Positions 1 to 9,300 of a DNA stretch of 64,000 bases are shown one piece after another. Below the pieces are notes generated by a model that was not told where the DNA came from, searched no databases, and was given only the letters and a program-made list of their open reading frames with translations. Within the stretch, counting starts at the first letter, position 1; each line of letters opens with the position of its first letter. The translations under genes were made by a program, and so were the position numbers. The DNA is from Rhizobium cauense (GTDB taxonomy: Bacteria; Pseudomonadota; Alphaproteobacteria; Rhizobiales; Rhizobiaceae), in NCBI RefSeq assembly GCF_019511525.1, contig NZ_JAEUAT010000005.1, positions 62,001-126,000 of the forward strand, written 5' to 3'.

Positions 1-34
1 TTGGTCGCGGTGGTTCACAACCGCCGAAAGGTCC

Positions 35-1426
35 GTGGTCTTGAATTCAGACGGCAAGAAGAAGCCATTTCGTAAGCAGCCTTCCAACGCACGGCCTGTC
101 CCGGGTCCGGCAAAACCTGGATTGCAGGTTCGTGCCGCTGCCGCCAAGATCCTGGCTGCAGTTGTGGACCGCAAGCTCCCGCTTGATGGCGCGTTGGACA
201 ATGAGCATGGCAATCCTGCCTACAAAGCGCTCAACGAGAGTGATCGAGCGCTCGTGCGGGCCATTCTCAATGCGACGCTGCGCCATTTGCCGCGTATCGA
301 CGCCGCGATCTCTCAGCTGCTCGAATCTCCGCTGCCAGAAGGCGCGCGGGCACTCCATCACGTCCTCGCAATTGGTGCTGCCCAGATCCTGTACCTTGAT
401 GTACCTGATCACGCGGCGGTTGATCTTGCTGTAGAACAGGCAAGCCATGATCCGCGCAGTCGTCGTTTCGCCAAACTGGTGAACGCGATCCTGCGTCGCC
501 TTGGCCGGGAGAAGGAAGAGATTCTCGCTCATGTCAGCGCGATTCCCGTCATGCCGGAATGGTTCCTCCAAAGGCTCGAGCGGGCCTATGGCAGGGAAAG
601 AGCACATTCGATTTCTGAATCACAGCTGGAACCTGCCGCGATTGATCTCACCGTCAAAGCCGATGCAGAAGGCTGGGCCAAACGGCTGAATGGCTTCGCG
701 TTGCCGACAGGTGGTGTGCGGCTGGCGGCCTTCGAAGGCGGTATTCCCTCACTCGAAGGATTTTCAGACGGGGCATGGTGGGTGCAGGACGCGGCCGCCA
801 GCATTCCCGCCCAGCTTTTTGGCGATCTTGCAGGTAAGCGCGTCGCCGACCTGTGCGCGGCGCCTGGCGGGAAGACGGCTCAGCTGGTTCTCGCCGGTGG
901 CGACGTCACGGCGGTCGAGCAATCCGAAAATCGTATCAAGCGGTTGCGATCGAATCTCGAGCGCTTGGGTTTGCGCGCCAAGACGATTTCATCCGATCTG
1001 ACGAAGTACCAGCCAGAGGAACTATTCGACGCTATACTGCTGGACGCGCCCTGTTCGTCCACAGGAACGACGCGCAGGCATCCGGATGTTCTCTGGACCA
1101 AGGGGCCGGAGGATATAGTGAAGCTTGCAGCTCTTCAGGAGCGTCTTCTGAGGCATGCTGTTGCCTTCCTGAAGCCGGGTGGTACCATTGTTTTCTCCAA
1201 CTGCTCGCTGGATCCGATCGAAGGCGAAGATGTAGTAGCCCGCGTTCTTGCGGATACACCGAGCATGGAGCGTGTTGCGATCGATGCCAAGCGCTGGCCT
1301 GGGCTGGAAGCCGCGATCAGCCCGCTCGGCGAATTCCGAACGACCCCTGACATGCTGGAGGCTCCGTCCGGATTTGCTGGTGGCCTCGATGGCTTCTATG
1401 CCGTCGTCATGCGCCGTGTTGCCTGA
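35..1426 (+). CDS. rsmB: 16S rRNA m5C methyltransferase, RsmB family
   Basis: SAM-dependent cytosine-5 methyltransferase of ribosomal RNA. The 463-aa product has a NusB-like RNA-binding domain (about residues 30-170) followed by an RsmB/Nop2-type catalytic domain. Visible motifs are the SAM-binding CAAPGGKT near residue 273, the catalytic-region DAPCSSTG near 338 and the second cysteine in SNCSLDP near 388. The two cysteines are typical of RNA m5C methyltransferases. The start is GTG at 35; an upstream start cannot be excluded because the window begins 34 bases before it. It is followed, same strand, by a heparinase-like gene and purH. The target (C967 in E. coli) is inferred from family membership; some rhizobial members of this family may have another target. 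Confidence 0.9.
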   Translation: MVLNSDGKKKPFRKQPSNARPVPGPAKPGLQVRAAAAKILAAVVDRKLPLDGALDNEHGNPAYKALNESDRALVRAILNATLRHLPRIDAAISQLLESPLPEGARALHHVLAIGAAQILYLDVPDHAAVDLAVEQASHDPRSRRFAKLVNAILRRLGREKEEILAHVSAIPVMPEWFLQRLERAYGRERAHSISESQLEPAAIDLTVKADAEGWAKRLNGFALPTGGVRLAAFEGGIPSLEGFSDGAWWVQDAAASIPAQLFGDLAGKRVADLCAAPGGKTAQLVLAGGDVTAVEQSENRIKRLRSNLERLGLRAKTISSDLTKYQPEELFDAILLDAPCSSTGTTRRHPDVLWTKGPEDIVKLAALQERLLRHAVAFLKPGGTIVFSNCSLDPIEGEDVVARVLADTPSMERVAIDAKRWPGLEAAISPLGEFRTTPDMLEAPSGFAGGLDGFYAVVMRRVA

Positions 1427-1536
1427 TCGAAGGGCAACTGGCATAGTTGAGCACTTGTCACAATTTGATACGTAAGTGTCACTGATTCCCGGCTTATTCA
1501 CCTTTTCTTAACGACGCGGGTCAATAGACGATAGAT

Positions 1537-3204
1537 ATGTGGTCCGGGCGGTTCTCGACTCTTTACATGGGGGAGGCTTGGCGGCGCGCGATGTGCCGCG
1601 GAGCAATCCTGCGGCTGCGCCTGTTTCGGCACACGGTCAAGGCGCCGGAACGCCTGACCGTTGCGCCTACGGACCTGCGAGCCGTCGATCCACATGTGGC
1701 CGAGGAAATCCTGAATGGCCGTTTCCCGCTTGCCGGACGTCTTCTTGAAACGGGCGGAAAGTCGCCCTTCAATTTCAGCCTCCCCTCACGATCCTTCGCC
1801 GTGCGGCTTCACAGTTTCGGCTGGCTCCGGCACATGCGGACCAGGAAAAGCGATCTCCACTCAAGTGTCGCTCGTTCCATCGTCAACAACTGGCTGTCTC
1901 TGCACGGAGGGCGTATCGAAGGCATCGCCTGGGAGATCGATGTCACGGCACAGCGTGTGATTGCGTGGCTCTCTCATTCTCCCGTTGTACTTCACAATGC
2001 GGATCACGGTTTCTATCGCCGTTTTCTGCGGTCGCTCGCGTTTCAGGTCCGCTTTCTGCGCGCAATGGCAAAGCATGCCCCACCGGGAGAGGTTCGTTTT
2101 CGTCTGCGTATTGCCCTTGCAATGGCTTCGATTGCAATGCCAACGCGTGCGGGCGTGCTGCGGCGCGCCGCCGAGGCTCTGGATCAAGAGTTCGATAGCC
2201 AGATTTTGCCCGATGGCGGCCATATATCGCGCAATCCGCGAGTCGGCTTGGAGCTGCTGCTCGATCTTCTTCCGTTGCGGCAGACCTATGTCAATCTTGG
2301 CCATGACCTGCCACAGAAACTGATCTCGGGCATTGACCGCATTTATCCAGCCCTGCGCTTCTTCAGACATCAGGACGGTGATCTGGCTCTTTTTAATGGT
2401 GCGACATCGACCCTTGCGACGGAGCTGATGTCGCTTCTGCGCTACGACGAGTCTGCGGGAGACCCCTTCAAGGCCATGCCTCATTCCCGCTATCAGCGGT
2501 TGGCCGCGGGGAGGACGGTGGTTATCGCCGACACAGGATTGCCCCCCGCTGGCGGCCTGTCGCGCACCGCTCACGCCGGTTGCCTGTCGTTCGAGATGTC
2601 ATCCGGGCGCCATCGCTTTCTCGTGAACGCAGGATCGCCGAAATTTGCCGGCCGGCGCTATGTCCAGATTGCGCGTACGACGGCGGCCCACACCACGGTT
2701 ACCGTCGACGATACCTCCTCGAGCCGGTTTGCGCCGTCGGATTTCGTCTCGAATGTGATTACCGATGGCGTGAAGACCGTGAGCGTCGATCGTGTGCTCG
2801 CCGATGATGGGCGAGACGTGATCAAAGCAAGCCACGACGGCTATCTGGAAGCTTACGGGGTGCTGCATGAACGCGAACTGACCTTGAACGCGACCGGACT
2901 GATCATCACGGGTTGCGACCGGCTTACTACGCCGGAAGGAAAAATCGAGGGTTCTGTGCGAGCTATCGCGCGATTTCATGTGCACCCTTCGATAAACCTT
3001 AAGCAAATCGACAAAGAGTCCGTGATGTTGACGGCGCCCGACGGAGAGACCTGGCTGTTCTCCTCGCCCGGCAGCGAACTACTGGTTGCCGAGGACGTGT
3101 TCTTCGCGGACGCCTCGGGCATCTGCGGGTCAGATCAGATCGAGATCGCCTTCTCCTACCCTGATCGGCCGGAAATACGCTGGTTTTTATCGCGCAAGAG
3201 CTAG
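1537..3204 (+). CDS. heparinase II/III family protein
   Basis: 555-aa protein of the heparinase II/III-like family; the C-terminal half (about 300-540) has the beta-sandwich part typical of polysaccharide lyases that act on uronic-acid polymers. No signal peptide is visible at the N-terminus (it begins MWSGRFSTLY and is rich in Arg), so a cytoplasmic or non-classical location is possible. The chosen start has no clear Shine-Dalgarno; Met at 1567 is an alternative. It lies between rsmB and purH, an order I recall as common in Rhizobiaceae, but the substrate is unknown. Annotations of such genes as heparinase are by domain only: these bacteria are not known to use heparin, and a role on their own surface polysaccharide is a guess. 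Confidence 0.8.
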   Translation: MWSGRFSTLYMGEAWRRAMCRGAILRLRLFRHTVKAPERLTVAPTDLRAVDPHVAEEILNGRFPLAGRLLETGGKSPFNFSLPSRSFAVRLHSFGWLRHMRTRKSDLHSSVARSIVNNWLSLHGGRIEGIAWEIDVTAQRVIAWLSHSPVVLHNADHGFYRRFLRSLAFQVRFLRAMAKHAPPGEVRFRLRIALAMASIAMPTRAGVLRRAAEALDQEFDSQILPDGGHISRNPRVGLELLLDLLPLRQTYVNLGHDLPQKLISGIDRIYPALRFFRHQDGDLALFNGATSTLATELMSLLRYDESAGDPFKAMPHSRYQRLAAGRTVVIADTGLPPAGGLSRTAHAGCLSFEMSSGRHRFLVNAGSPKFAGRRYVQIARTTAAHTTVTVDDTSSSRFAPSDFVSNVITDGVKTVSVDRVLADDGRDVIKASHDGYLEAYGVLHERELTLNATGLIITGCDRLTTPEGKIEGSVRAIARFHVHPSINLKQIDKESVMLTAPDGETWLFSSPGSELLVAEDVFFADASGICGSDQIEIAFSYPDRPEIRWFLSRKS

Positions 3205-3299
3205 CGAGTGTTTCCGCGGGCGTAAAGCTGTGCTAACGCGGCGCCATCATCCTCTTATCCCTCGCCGGATATCTCCTGAAGACCAAACGGAGAAGCCTC

Positions 3300-4916
3300 A
3301 TGGCCGTTGTTTCCAAGAAAATTCCCGCACCCGACAAAGTAGCAGTCAAGACCGCCCTGCTTTCGGTGTCTGACAAGACCGGTATCGTTGAGCTCGCGCG
3401 TGCGCTTGCTGACAAGGGCGTTCGCCTCTTGTCGACAGGGGGCACTCACAAGGCAATTGCAGCGGCTGGCCTTGCTGTAACCGATGTTTCCGACGTCACG
3501 GGTTTTCCGGAAATCATGGATGGTCGAGTGAAGACCCTGCATCCGAAGGTGCACGGCGGCCTGCTTGCCATCCGGGACGACGCGGAACACCAGGCGGCAA
3601 TGAAGGCGCATGGCATCGAGGGCATCGACCTTGTGGTTATCAACCTCTATCCGTTCGAAGACGTCCGAGCAGCCGGCGGCGACTACCCGACGACCGTCGA
3701 GAACATCGATATCGGCGGTCCGGCAATGATCCGCGCATCGGCCAAGAACCATGCCTATGTGACAATCCTGACCGATCCTGAGGACTATCCCGCCCTGCTC
3801 GAGCAGCTCGCAGCGGATGCCGGCCAAACTGCTTATGCCTTCCGCCAGCGGATGGCAGCCAAGGCGTTTGCTCGTACGGCAGCTTACGATGCCATGATCT
3901 CCAATTGGTTTGCTGAGGCGCTTTCGATCGACACCCCGCGTCATCGCGTCATTGGCGGTGTGCTCAAGGAAGAGATGCGCTATGGCGAGAATCCGCACCA
4001 GAAAGCTGCATTCTATGTGACGGGCGAGCGCAGGCCCGGCGTTGCCACCGCGTCACTGCTTCAGGGCAAGCAGCTCTCCTACAACAACATCAATGACACC
4101 GATGCAGCCTATGAGCTTGTCGCCGAGTTCCTGCCGGAGAAGTCCGCAGCCTGCGCGATTATCAAGCACGCAAACCCCTGCGGCGTAGCAACCGGCGCCA
4201 ACCTGCTCGAAGCTTACAAGCGCGCGCTTGCCTGCGATTCCGTTTCCGCCTTCGGCGGCATCATCGCGCTCAACCAGACGCTCGATGCGGAAACGGCGGA
4301 AGAGATCATCAAGCTCTTTACCGAAGTCATTATCGCGCCCGACGTTACCGATGAGGCGAAAGCCATCGTCGCGCGCAAGGCAAACCTCCGGCTGCTGACA
4401 GCGGGCGGTCTACCGGACCCGAGATCTGCTGGTCTGACGGCGAAAACCGTTTCCGGCGGGTTGCTCGTCCAGAGCCGGGACAACGGCATGGTCGAGGATC
4501 TTGAGCTGAAGGCGGTGACCAAGCGCGCGCCGACCCAGCAGGAACTCGAAGACATGAAGTTTGCATTCAAGGTTGCCAAGCACGTCAAGTCCAACGCTGT
4601 GGTCTATGCCAAGGATGGACAGACCGCCGGCATCGGTGCAGGTCAAATGAGCCGCGTGGATTCCGCACGTATCGCAGGCCTGAAGGCTGAGGAAGCGGCG
4701 AGAGCTCTTGGTCTTGTTGAGCCGCTGACGCGTGGATCTGCCGTTGCCTCAGAGGCGTTTCTACCCTTTGCCGATGGCTTGCTGTCGATGATCGCTGCAG
4801 GTGCTACGGCGGTTATCCAGCCCGGGGGATCGATGCGCGACCAGGAAGTGATCGACGCTGCCAACGAACACAATGTCGCGATGGTCTTCACCGGTATGCG
4901 CCACTTCCGGCACTGA
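3300..4916 (+). CDS. purH: bifunctional AICAR formyltransferase / IMP cyclohydrolase
   Basis: Carries out the last two steps of de novo purine synthesis: formylation of AICAR with 10-formyl-tetrahydrofolate, then ring closure to IMP. The 538-aa protein has the N-terminal MGS-like cyclohydrolase domain (SVSDKTGI near residue 22, [23 protein letters not shown]) and the C-terminal transformylase domain with [24 protein letters not shown] and KHANPCGVA, which supplies the catalytic Lys and His. It ends [18 protein letters not shown]..., the usual C-terminus. Length is normal for the family. Start at ATG 3300, 95 bases after the heparinase-like gene. No purine riboswitch is evident in the gap. Confidence 0.97.
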   Translation: MAVVSKKIPAPDKVAVKTALLSVSDKTGIVELARALADKGVRLLSTGGTHKAIAAAGLAVTDVSDVTGFPEIMDGRVKTLHPKVHGGLLAIRDDAEHQAAMKAHGIEGIDLVVINLYPFEDVRAAGGDYPTTVENIDIGGPAMIRASAKNHAYVTILTDPEDYPALLEQLAADAGQTAYAFRQRMAAKAFARTAAYDAMISNWFAEALSIDTPRHRVIGGVLKEEMRYGENPHQKAAFYVTGERRPGVATASLLQGKQLSYNNINDTDAAYELVAEFLPEKSAACAIIKHANPCGVATGANLLEAYKRALACDSVSAFGGIIALNQTLDAETAEEIIKLFTEVIIAPDVTDEAKAIVARKANLRLLTAGGLPDPRSAGLTAKTVSGGLLVQSRDNGMVEDLELKAVTKRAPTQQELEDMKFAFKVAKHVKSNAVVYAKDGQTAGIGAGQMSRVDSARIAGLKAEEAARALGLVEPLTRGSAVASEAFLPFADGLLSMIAAGATAVIQPGGSMRDQEVIDAANEHNVAMVFTGMRHFRH

Positions 4917-4927
4917 AGCTCCGCCTG

Positions 4928-6313
4928 TTACGCCCTGTCCGCTGGATAGGGCGTACGGATAAGCAGGATCAGCCCTCCTGCCAGGAATAGTACCAAGGTC
5001 GCCATTCCAAGTCGCGACGAGCCGGTCATATAGGTGATGGCTGAGAAGAACAGCGTTGCCAGGAAGCTGGTAGCGCGGCCGGAAAGCGCGTAGATACCGA
5101 AATAGCGGCCCGCTTCGTTCAGGCTCACGCTGCGTGCGAGGTAGGAGCGCGATGAGGCCTGCACCGGCCCAAAAGCGAGACCGATCAGCAAACCATACAA
5201 AATGTAAGCCTTTTCAGCTGCTGTGCCAAAGAGGCCGCCGGAATCGGCGGTTGGCAACTCAAGCCAGCGAAAGAGCGTATATCCAGGTCCCGTCGATACA
5301 ATCCCGATGGTTGCGAGCATCAGCATGACCAGGCTGATGACGATCGTCGATTTGGAGCCGATACGCCGATCGACGCGGCCGGCAATGATGCAGCCGAAAA
5401 TCGCAACGACGTTGAGTATGATCCCGTAGATCCCGATCTCGATCGTCGCCCATCCAAACATGCCAGCGGCAAAGGCACCGCCCAGGATCAACAGTCCGTT
5501 GACGCCATCCTGATAGATCATCCGCGCGATCAGGAAACGGACAATCCCACGGCGTTGCTTGAGTTCGCCAAGCGTGCTTTTCAGCTCGGCAAGGCCGGTG
5601 CGGACGGCGGCTCTGAAGGGCAGGCCCTTGCTGATGTCAGGCGTGAAAAAGAACATCGGAAGGATGAAGATCAGATACCATAGGGCCGAGATCGGTCCCG
5701 TGATGCGCGCATCCTCACCCTGGTGCGGATCGAGACCGAACAACGGCTCTAGACCGAGAATTGTCTTGCCGGATTCGAGATTCCCCGCAAGCAGAACGAC
5801 GACTGCGATCAGCACGATCATCCCGCCGAGATAGCCGAGGCCCCAGGCCGTATTGGATAGCTTTCCGACCTCGTCCTTGCTGACGAGGCGGGGCATCATG
5901 GAATCGTTGAAGACAATGGAAAATTCCGCCGCGATCGAAGCCAGGATCATGAAGATCATGGGATAGATCACAGGCGAGCCGGGGGCTGCAAACCAGAGCC
6001 CGAAGAGGCTTGTGATCTTGATGACGGCAAAGAATGCAATCCAAGGTTTTCGAGCGCCGGACTGGTCGGCGATTGAACCTAGCACAGGCGACAGTATGGC
6101 AATGATCACCGAGGAGATCGTCGCCATGTTGCTCCATGTCGTCTGCGCCGAGACCGGGTCGGCCGTCAGGCGCGACACAAAGTAGGGGCCGAAGATGAAG
6201 GTCGTTACGACTGTGAAGAACGGTTGGGCCGCCCAGTCGAAGAGCATCCAGCCCCAGATGCCCTTCTCCGATGCCCTAGCCGGCTGCGTTCCCGTCCAGT
6301 CGATTCGATTCAC
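4928..6313 (-). CDS. MFS transporter, UMF1 (Atg22-like) family
   Basis: Inner-membrane carrier of 461 aa with about 12 predicted helices. The N-terminal signature WGWMLFDWAAQPFFTVV and the motif SPVLGSIADQSGARKPW (the family's loop 2-3 signature) place it in the UMF1 family, related to the yeast vacuolar Atg22 amino-acid exporter. The substrate in bacteria is unknown. The start is GTG at 6313, with GGGAG seven bases upstream. It lies 30 bases downstream of the NAD-glutamate dehydrogenase gene on the same strand and is probably co-transcribed with it, which hints at an amino-acid or ammonium-linked role (inference). Confidence 0.85.
   Translation of the reverse strand: MNRIDWTGTQPARASEKGIWGWMLFDWAAQPFFTVVTTFIFGPYFVSRLTADPVSAQTTWSNMATISSVIIAILSPVLGSIADQSGARKPWIAFFAVIKITSLFGLWFAAPGSPVIYPMIFMILASIAAEFSIVFNDSMMPRLVSKDEVGKLSNTAWGLGYLGGMIVLIAVVVLLAGNLESGKTILGLEPLFGLDPHQGEDARITGPISALWYLIFILPMFFFTPDISKGLPFRAAVRTGLAELKSTLGELKQRRGIVRFLIARMIYQDGVNGLLILGGAFAAGMFGWATIEIGIYGIILNVVAIFGCIIAGRVDRRIGSKSTIVISLVMLMLATIGIVSTGPGYTLFRWLELPTADSGGLFGTAAEKAYILYGLLIGLAFGPVQASSRSYLARSVSLNEAGRYFGIYALSGRATSFLATLFFSAITYMTGSSRLGMATLVLFLAGGLILLIRTPYPADRA
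4929..4955. terminator. hairpin at the purH / MFS convergent junction
   Basis: A 12-base-pair stem (arms 4929-4940 and 4944-4955, one G-U pair, 3-base loop) covers the stop codon of the reverse MFS gene and lies 12 bases after the purH stop. There is no U-run on either side, so it would be a weak or Rho-assisted end at best. It may serve both convergent genes. Confidence 0.4.
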
Positions 6314-6343
6314 AATCCGCTCCCGATTCCGAGCGGAACTGTC

Positions 6344-9300
6344 TCACCTCGCCCCTTCGCGCGCAAGATCGCTCAAGAGACCTGCGGCCACTGTGATTCG
6401 GGCAAGGTTCGGGTCGCCGCTATCACTCAACCCAGATAACTCTTCAGCTATCCGATTGATCCTGATGCGATCGCCCGCATGCCAAGCCTGGACCGGAAGC
6501 TTGTCTTTGCCGTGGTTGGCGAGTGCCGAGATGACAATATCACGCCTCGCACTGGCGATCTGGTCGATGCTTCGTGCGAGCGCCAGATTTTCATAGTGGT
6601 CGGCCGTGATGATGCGCGATCCCGCGGCAAGCAGCCGTCCGATCCGGAATGTCTTTGAGACGGCAAAGTAGCTCTCCGCGGCACGAGCCAACGGTTCGCT
6701 TGTGCGTTCGGCGATCTGCATGATCTCGGGCGCCAGCGCGAAGCCGAGCAGCCCGGAGATCTCGGCAGCCAGCTTATCTGGCACGCCAGCCTCACGATAC
6801 TCCTGCTGACGCGCCTCGAGTTCCGGTACCGTCTGACTGGCGAAAATTGGCCTGAGCTTCTTCAGCGCCGCCTGGAGCCCTTCGATGGTGGTCGCCATAT
6901 CGCCCTTGGCCATCTGCGTCTTTAGAAGAAGGCGTGTCAGCACCGTGAAAGTGTGGCTGATTTCTTCGTAGATGCGGTTCTGCATCTGGCCGCCAATCTT
7001 GCCGTCCAGCGCATCGGTTTCCGCCCAAAGCCGTCCTAGATCGAAACCATCACGCGCAATGATTGCCGCACGCACGACCTCCGGCGCCGACGCTGCGGTT
7101 GCGTCCATCATGCTGACAGCGAAGCCAGGGCCACCTCTGTTAATGGCCTCGTTGGCGAGCACGGTCGCAATGATCTCGCGCTTCAGACGATGGGCGTCAA
7201 TGTCGGACGCGTTGGTCTTGCGCATCTTTGCAGGGAAGTAATTTGAAAGCGTTGCCGCGAAATAAGGGTCGTCAGGCAGTTCGCTGGCTGCCAAGGCATC
7301 GAACAGTACGATCTTGGCGTAGGAAAGCAACACGCCGATCTCGGGTCGCGTCAGTGGCTTGCCGGCCACATAGCGCTCAGCAAGGACTGTGTCGTCAGGG
7401 AGCGTCTCGACCTTTCGGTTCAATTGCTTGGCACCTTCAAGCACCGTCATGAGCCGGGCAAGTTCCAAGCCGTTAGCCGTTCCCTTGCGCGCCGTCAGTG
7501 AAATCGCCAGAGATTGCAAATAGTTGTTTCTGAGCACTAGCTTTGCGACTTCATCCGTCATCGATGCCAGAAGCTGGTTGCGTTTTGCCCGCGTAAGGCG
7601 CGCATCGTGCATCGCAGCCGCAAGCGCGATCTTGATGTTCACCTCGACGTCCGACGTGTTGACGCCGGCCGAGTTGTCGATCGCATCCGAGTTGCAGCGT
7701 CCGCCTTTCAGGCAGTACGCGATACGGCCCTTCTGCGTGACACCGAGATTTGCGCCTTCGCCGATCACCTTGGCGCGCACATCCTCGGCTGCAACGCGGA
7801 TGGGATCATTGGCGCGATCGCCGACTTCGGCATCCGTCTCGAACGGCGCCTTGACGTAGGTGCCTATCCCGCCGAACCAAAGTAGATCAACCTGGCTCTT
7901 CAGAATGGCTGTCATGATCTCAAACGGCGTTGCCGCCGACTTGTCTATCCCAATCGCGGCCACCGCCTCCGGCGTCAGCGTAACGGACTTTGCCGATCGC
8001 GAAATGATCATGGCGCCCTTCGAGAGCACGGTCTTGTCGAAATCCTGCCAGCTCGACCGCGCCAGGTTGAAGAGACGCTGCCGTTCGGCGAGTGTCTTTG
8101 CCATATCTGGATCAGGATCGATGAAGATGTCGCGATGGTCGAAGGCGGCGACCAAACGGATTTTGGGCGACAGCAGCATGCCGTTGCCGAATACATCGCC
8201 GGACATGTCACCGACACCTGCAACGGTGAACGGCGTGGTCTGGATATCGATGTCCATTTCGCGGAAGTGGCGCTTGACCGTTTCCCAGGCGCCGCGAGCG
8301 GTGATGCCCATCTTCTTGTGGTCGTAGCCGGCTGAGCCGCCTGAAGCGAAGGCATCGTCCAGCCAGAAACCTGCCTCCTGAGCGAGCGCATTCGCGGTGT
8401 CCGAGAACGTGGCGGTTCCCTTGTCCGCGGCGACGACGAAATAGGGGTCGTCGCCGTCAATCCTGACCGTGTCCTTGGGCGGCACGATATCGGCGCCGCT
8501 GATGTTATCGGTGATGGACAGCAGCGTGCGGATATAGGTTTTGTAAGCCTCGCGCCCCGCGTTGAAGATCTCGTCGCGGCTGCCGCCGACTGGAAGTTTC
8601 TTTGGATAGAAGCCGCCCTTCGCGCCAACCGGCACGATCACGGCGTTCTTGACCTGTTGCGCTTTCACAAGCCCGAGGACTTCGGTGCGATAATCCTCAG
8701 CACGGTCGGACCAACGTAGGCCACCACGCGCCACCTTGCCGAAACGTAGGTGAACGCCTTCCACCTCGACGCCATAGACGAACATCTCGCGGAATGGCCG
8801 CGGTTCGGGCAGGCCGTCGACGAGATGCGGGTCGAGTTTGAAGGCCAGCATCGCTTTCGGCGATCCGTCCTGATTGCGCTGGAAATAGTTGGTTCGCAGT
8901 GTCGCGTCCACGACGTTGACGTAGCGGCGCAGGATTCGATCATCGTCAAGGCTCGGCACATCAGAGAGAGCCGCCTCGATCCTTTGATGATGCTCGGCGG
9001 CCTTCTTGATCCGCACCTTCTCGGAGATTTTCGGATCAAGCGCGTCGTAGAACAGCCGGAAGATCATCGCTGCGATGACCGGATACTTGTCCAACGTCGT
9101 AGCGATATAGTCCAGAGAGTACGGAATGCCGGCCTGGCGCAGGTAGCGGGCATAGGCGCGAAGCACGCTGGTTTCGCGTGCAGTCAGTCCCGCCGAAACG
9201 ATCAGGCGGTTGAAGTTGTCATTATCGATGACGCCGCTGAATGCTGCGAGGAACGCCTCCTCCAACATTGGTCCATGACGGTGGAGATCGATTTGGACGC

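Noticed and set aside
3205..3299. purine or ZTP riboswitch before purH
   Set aside because: The gap is only 95 bases and shows no recognisable aptamer core or terminator.
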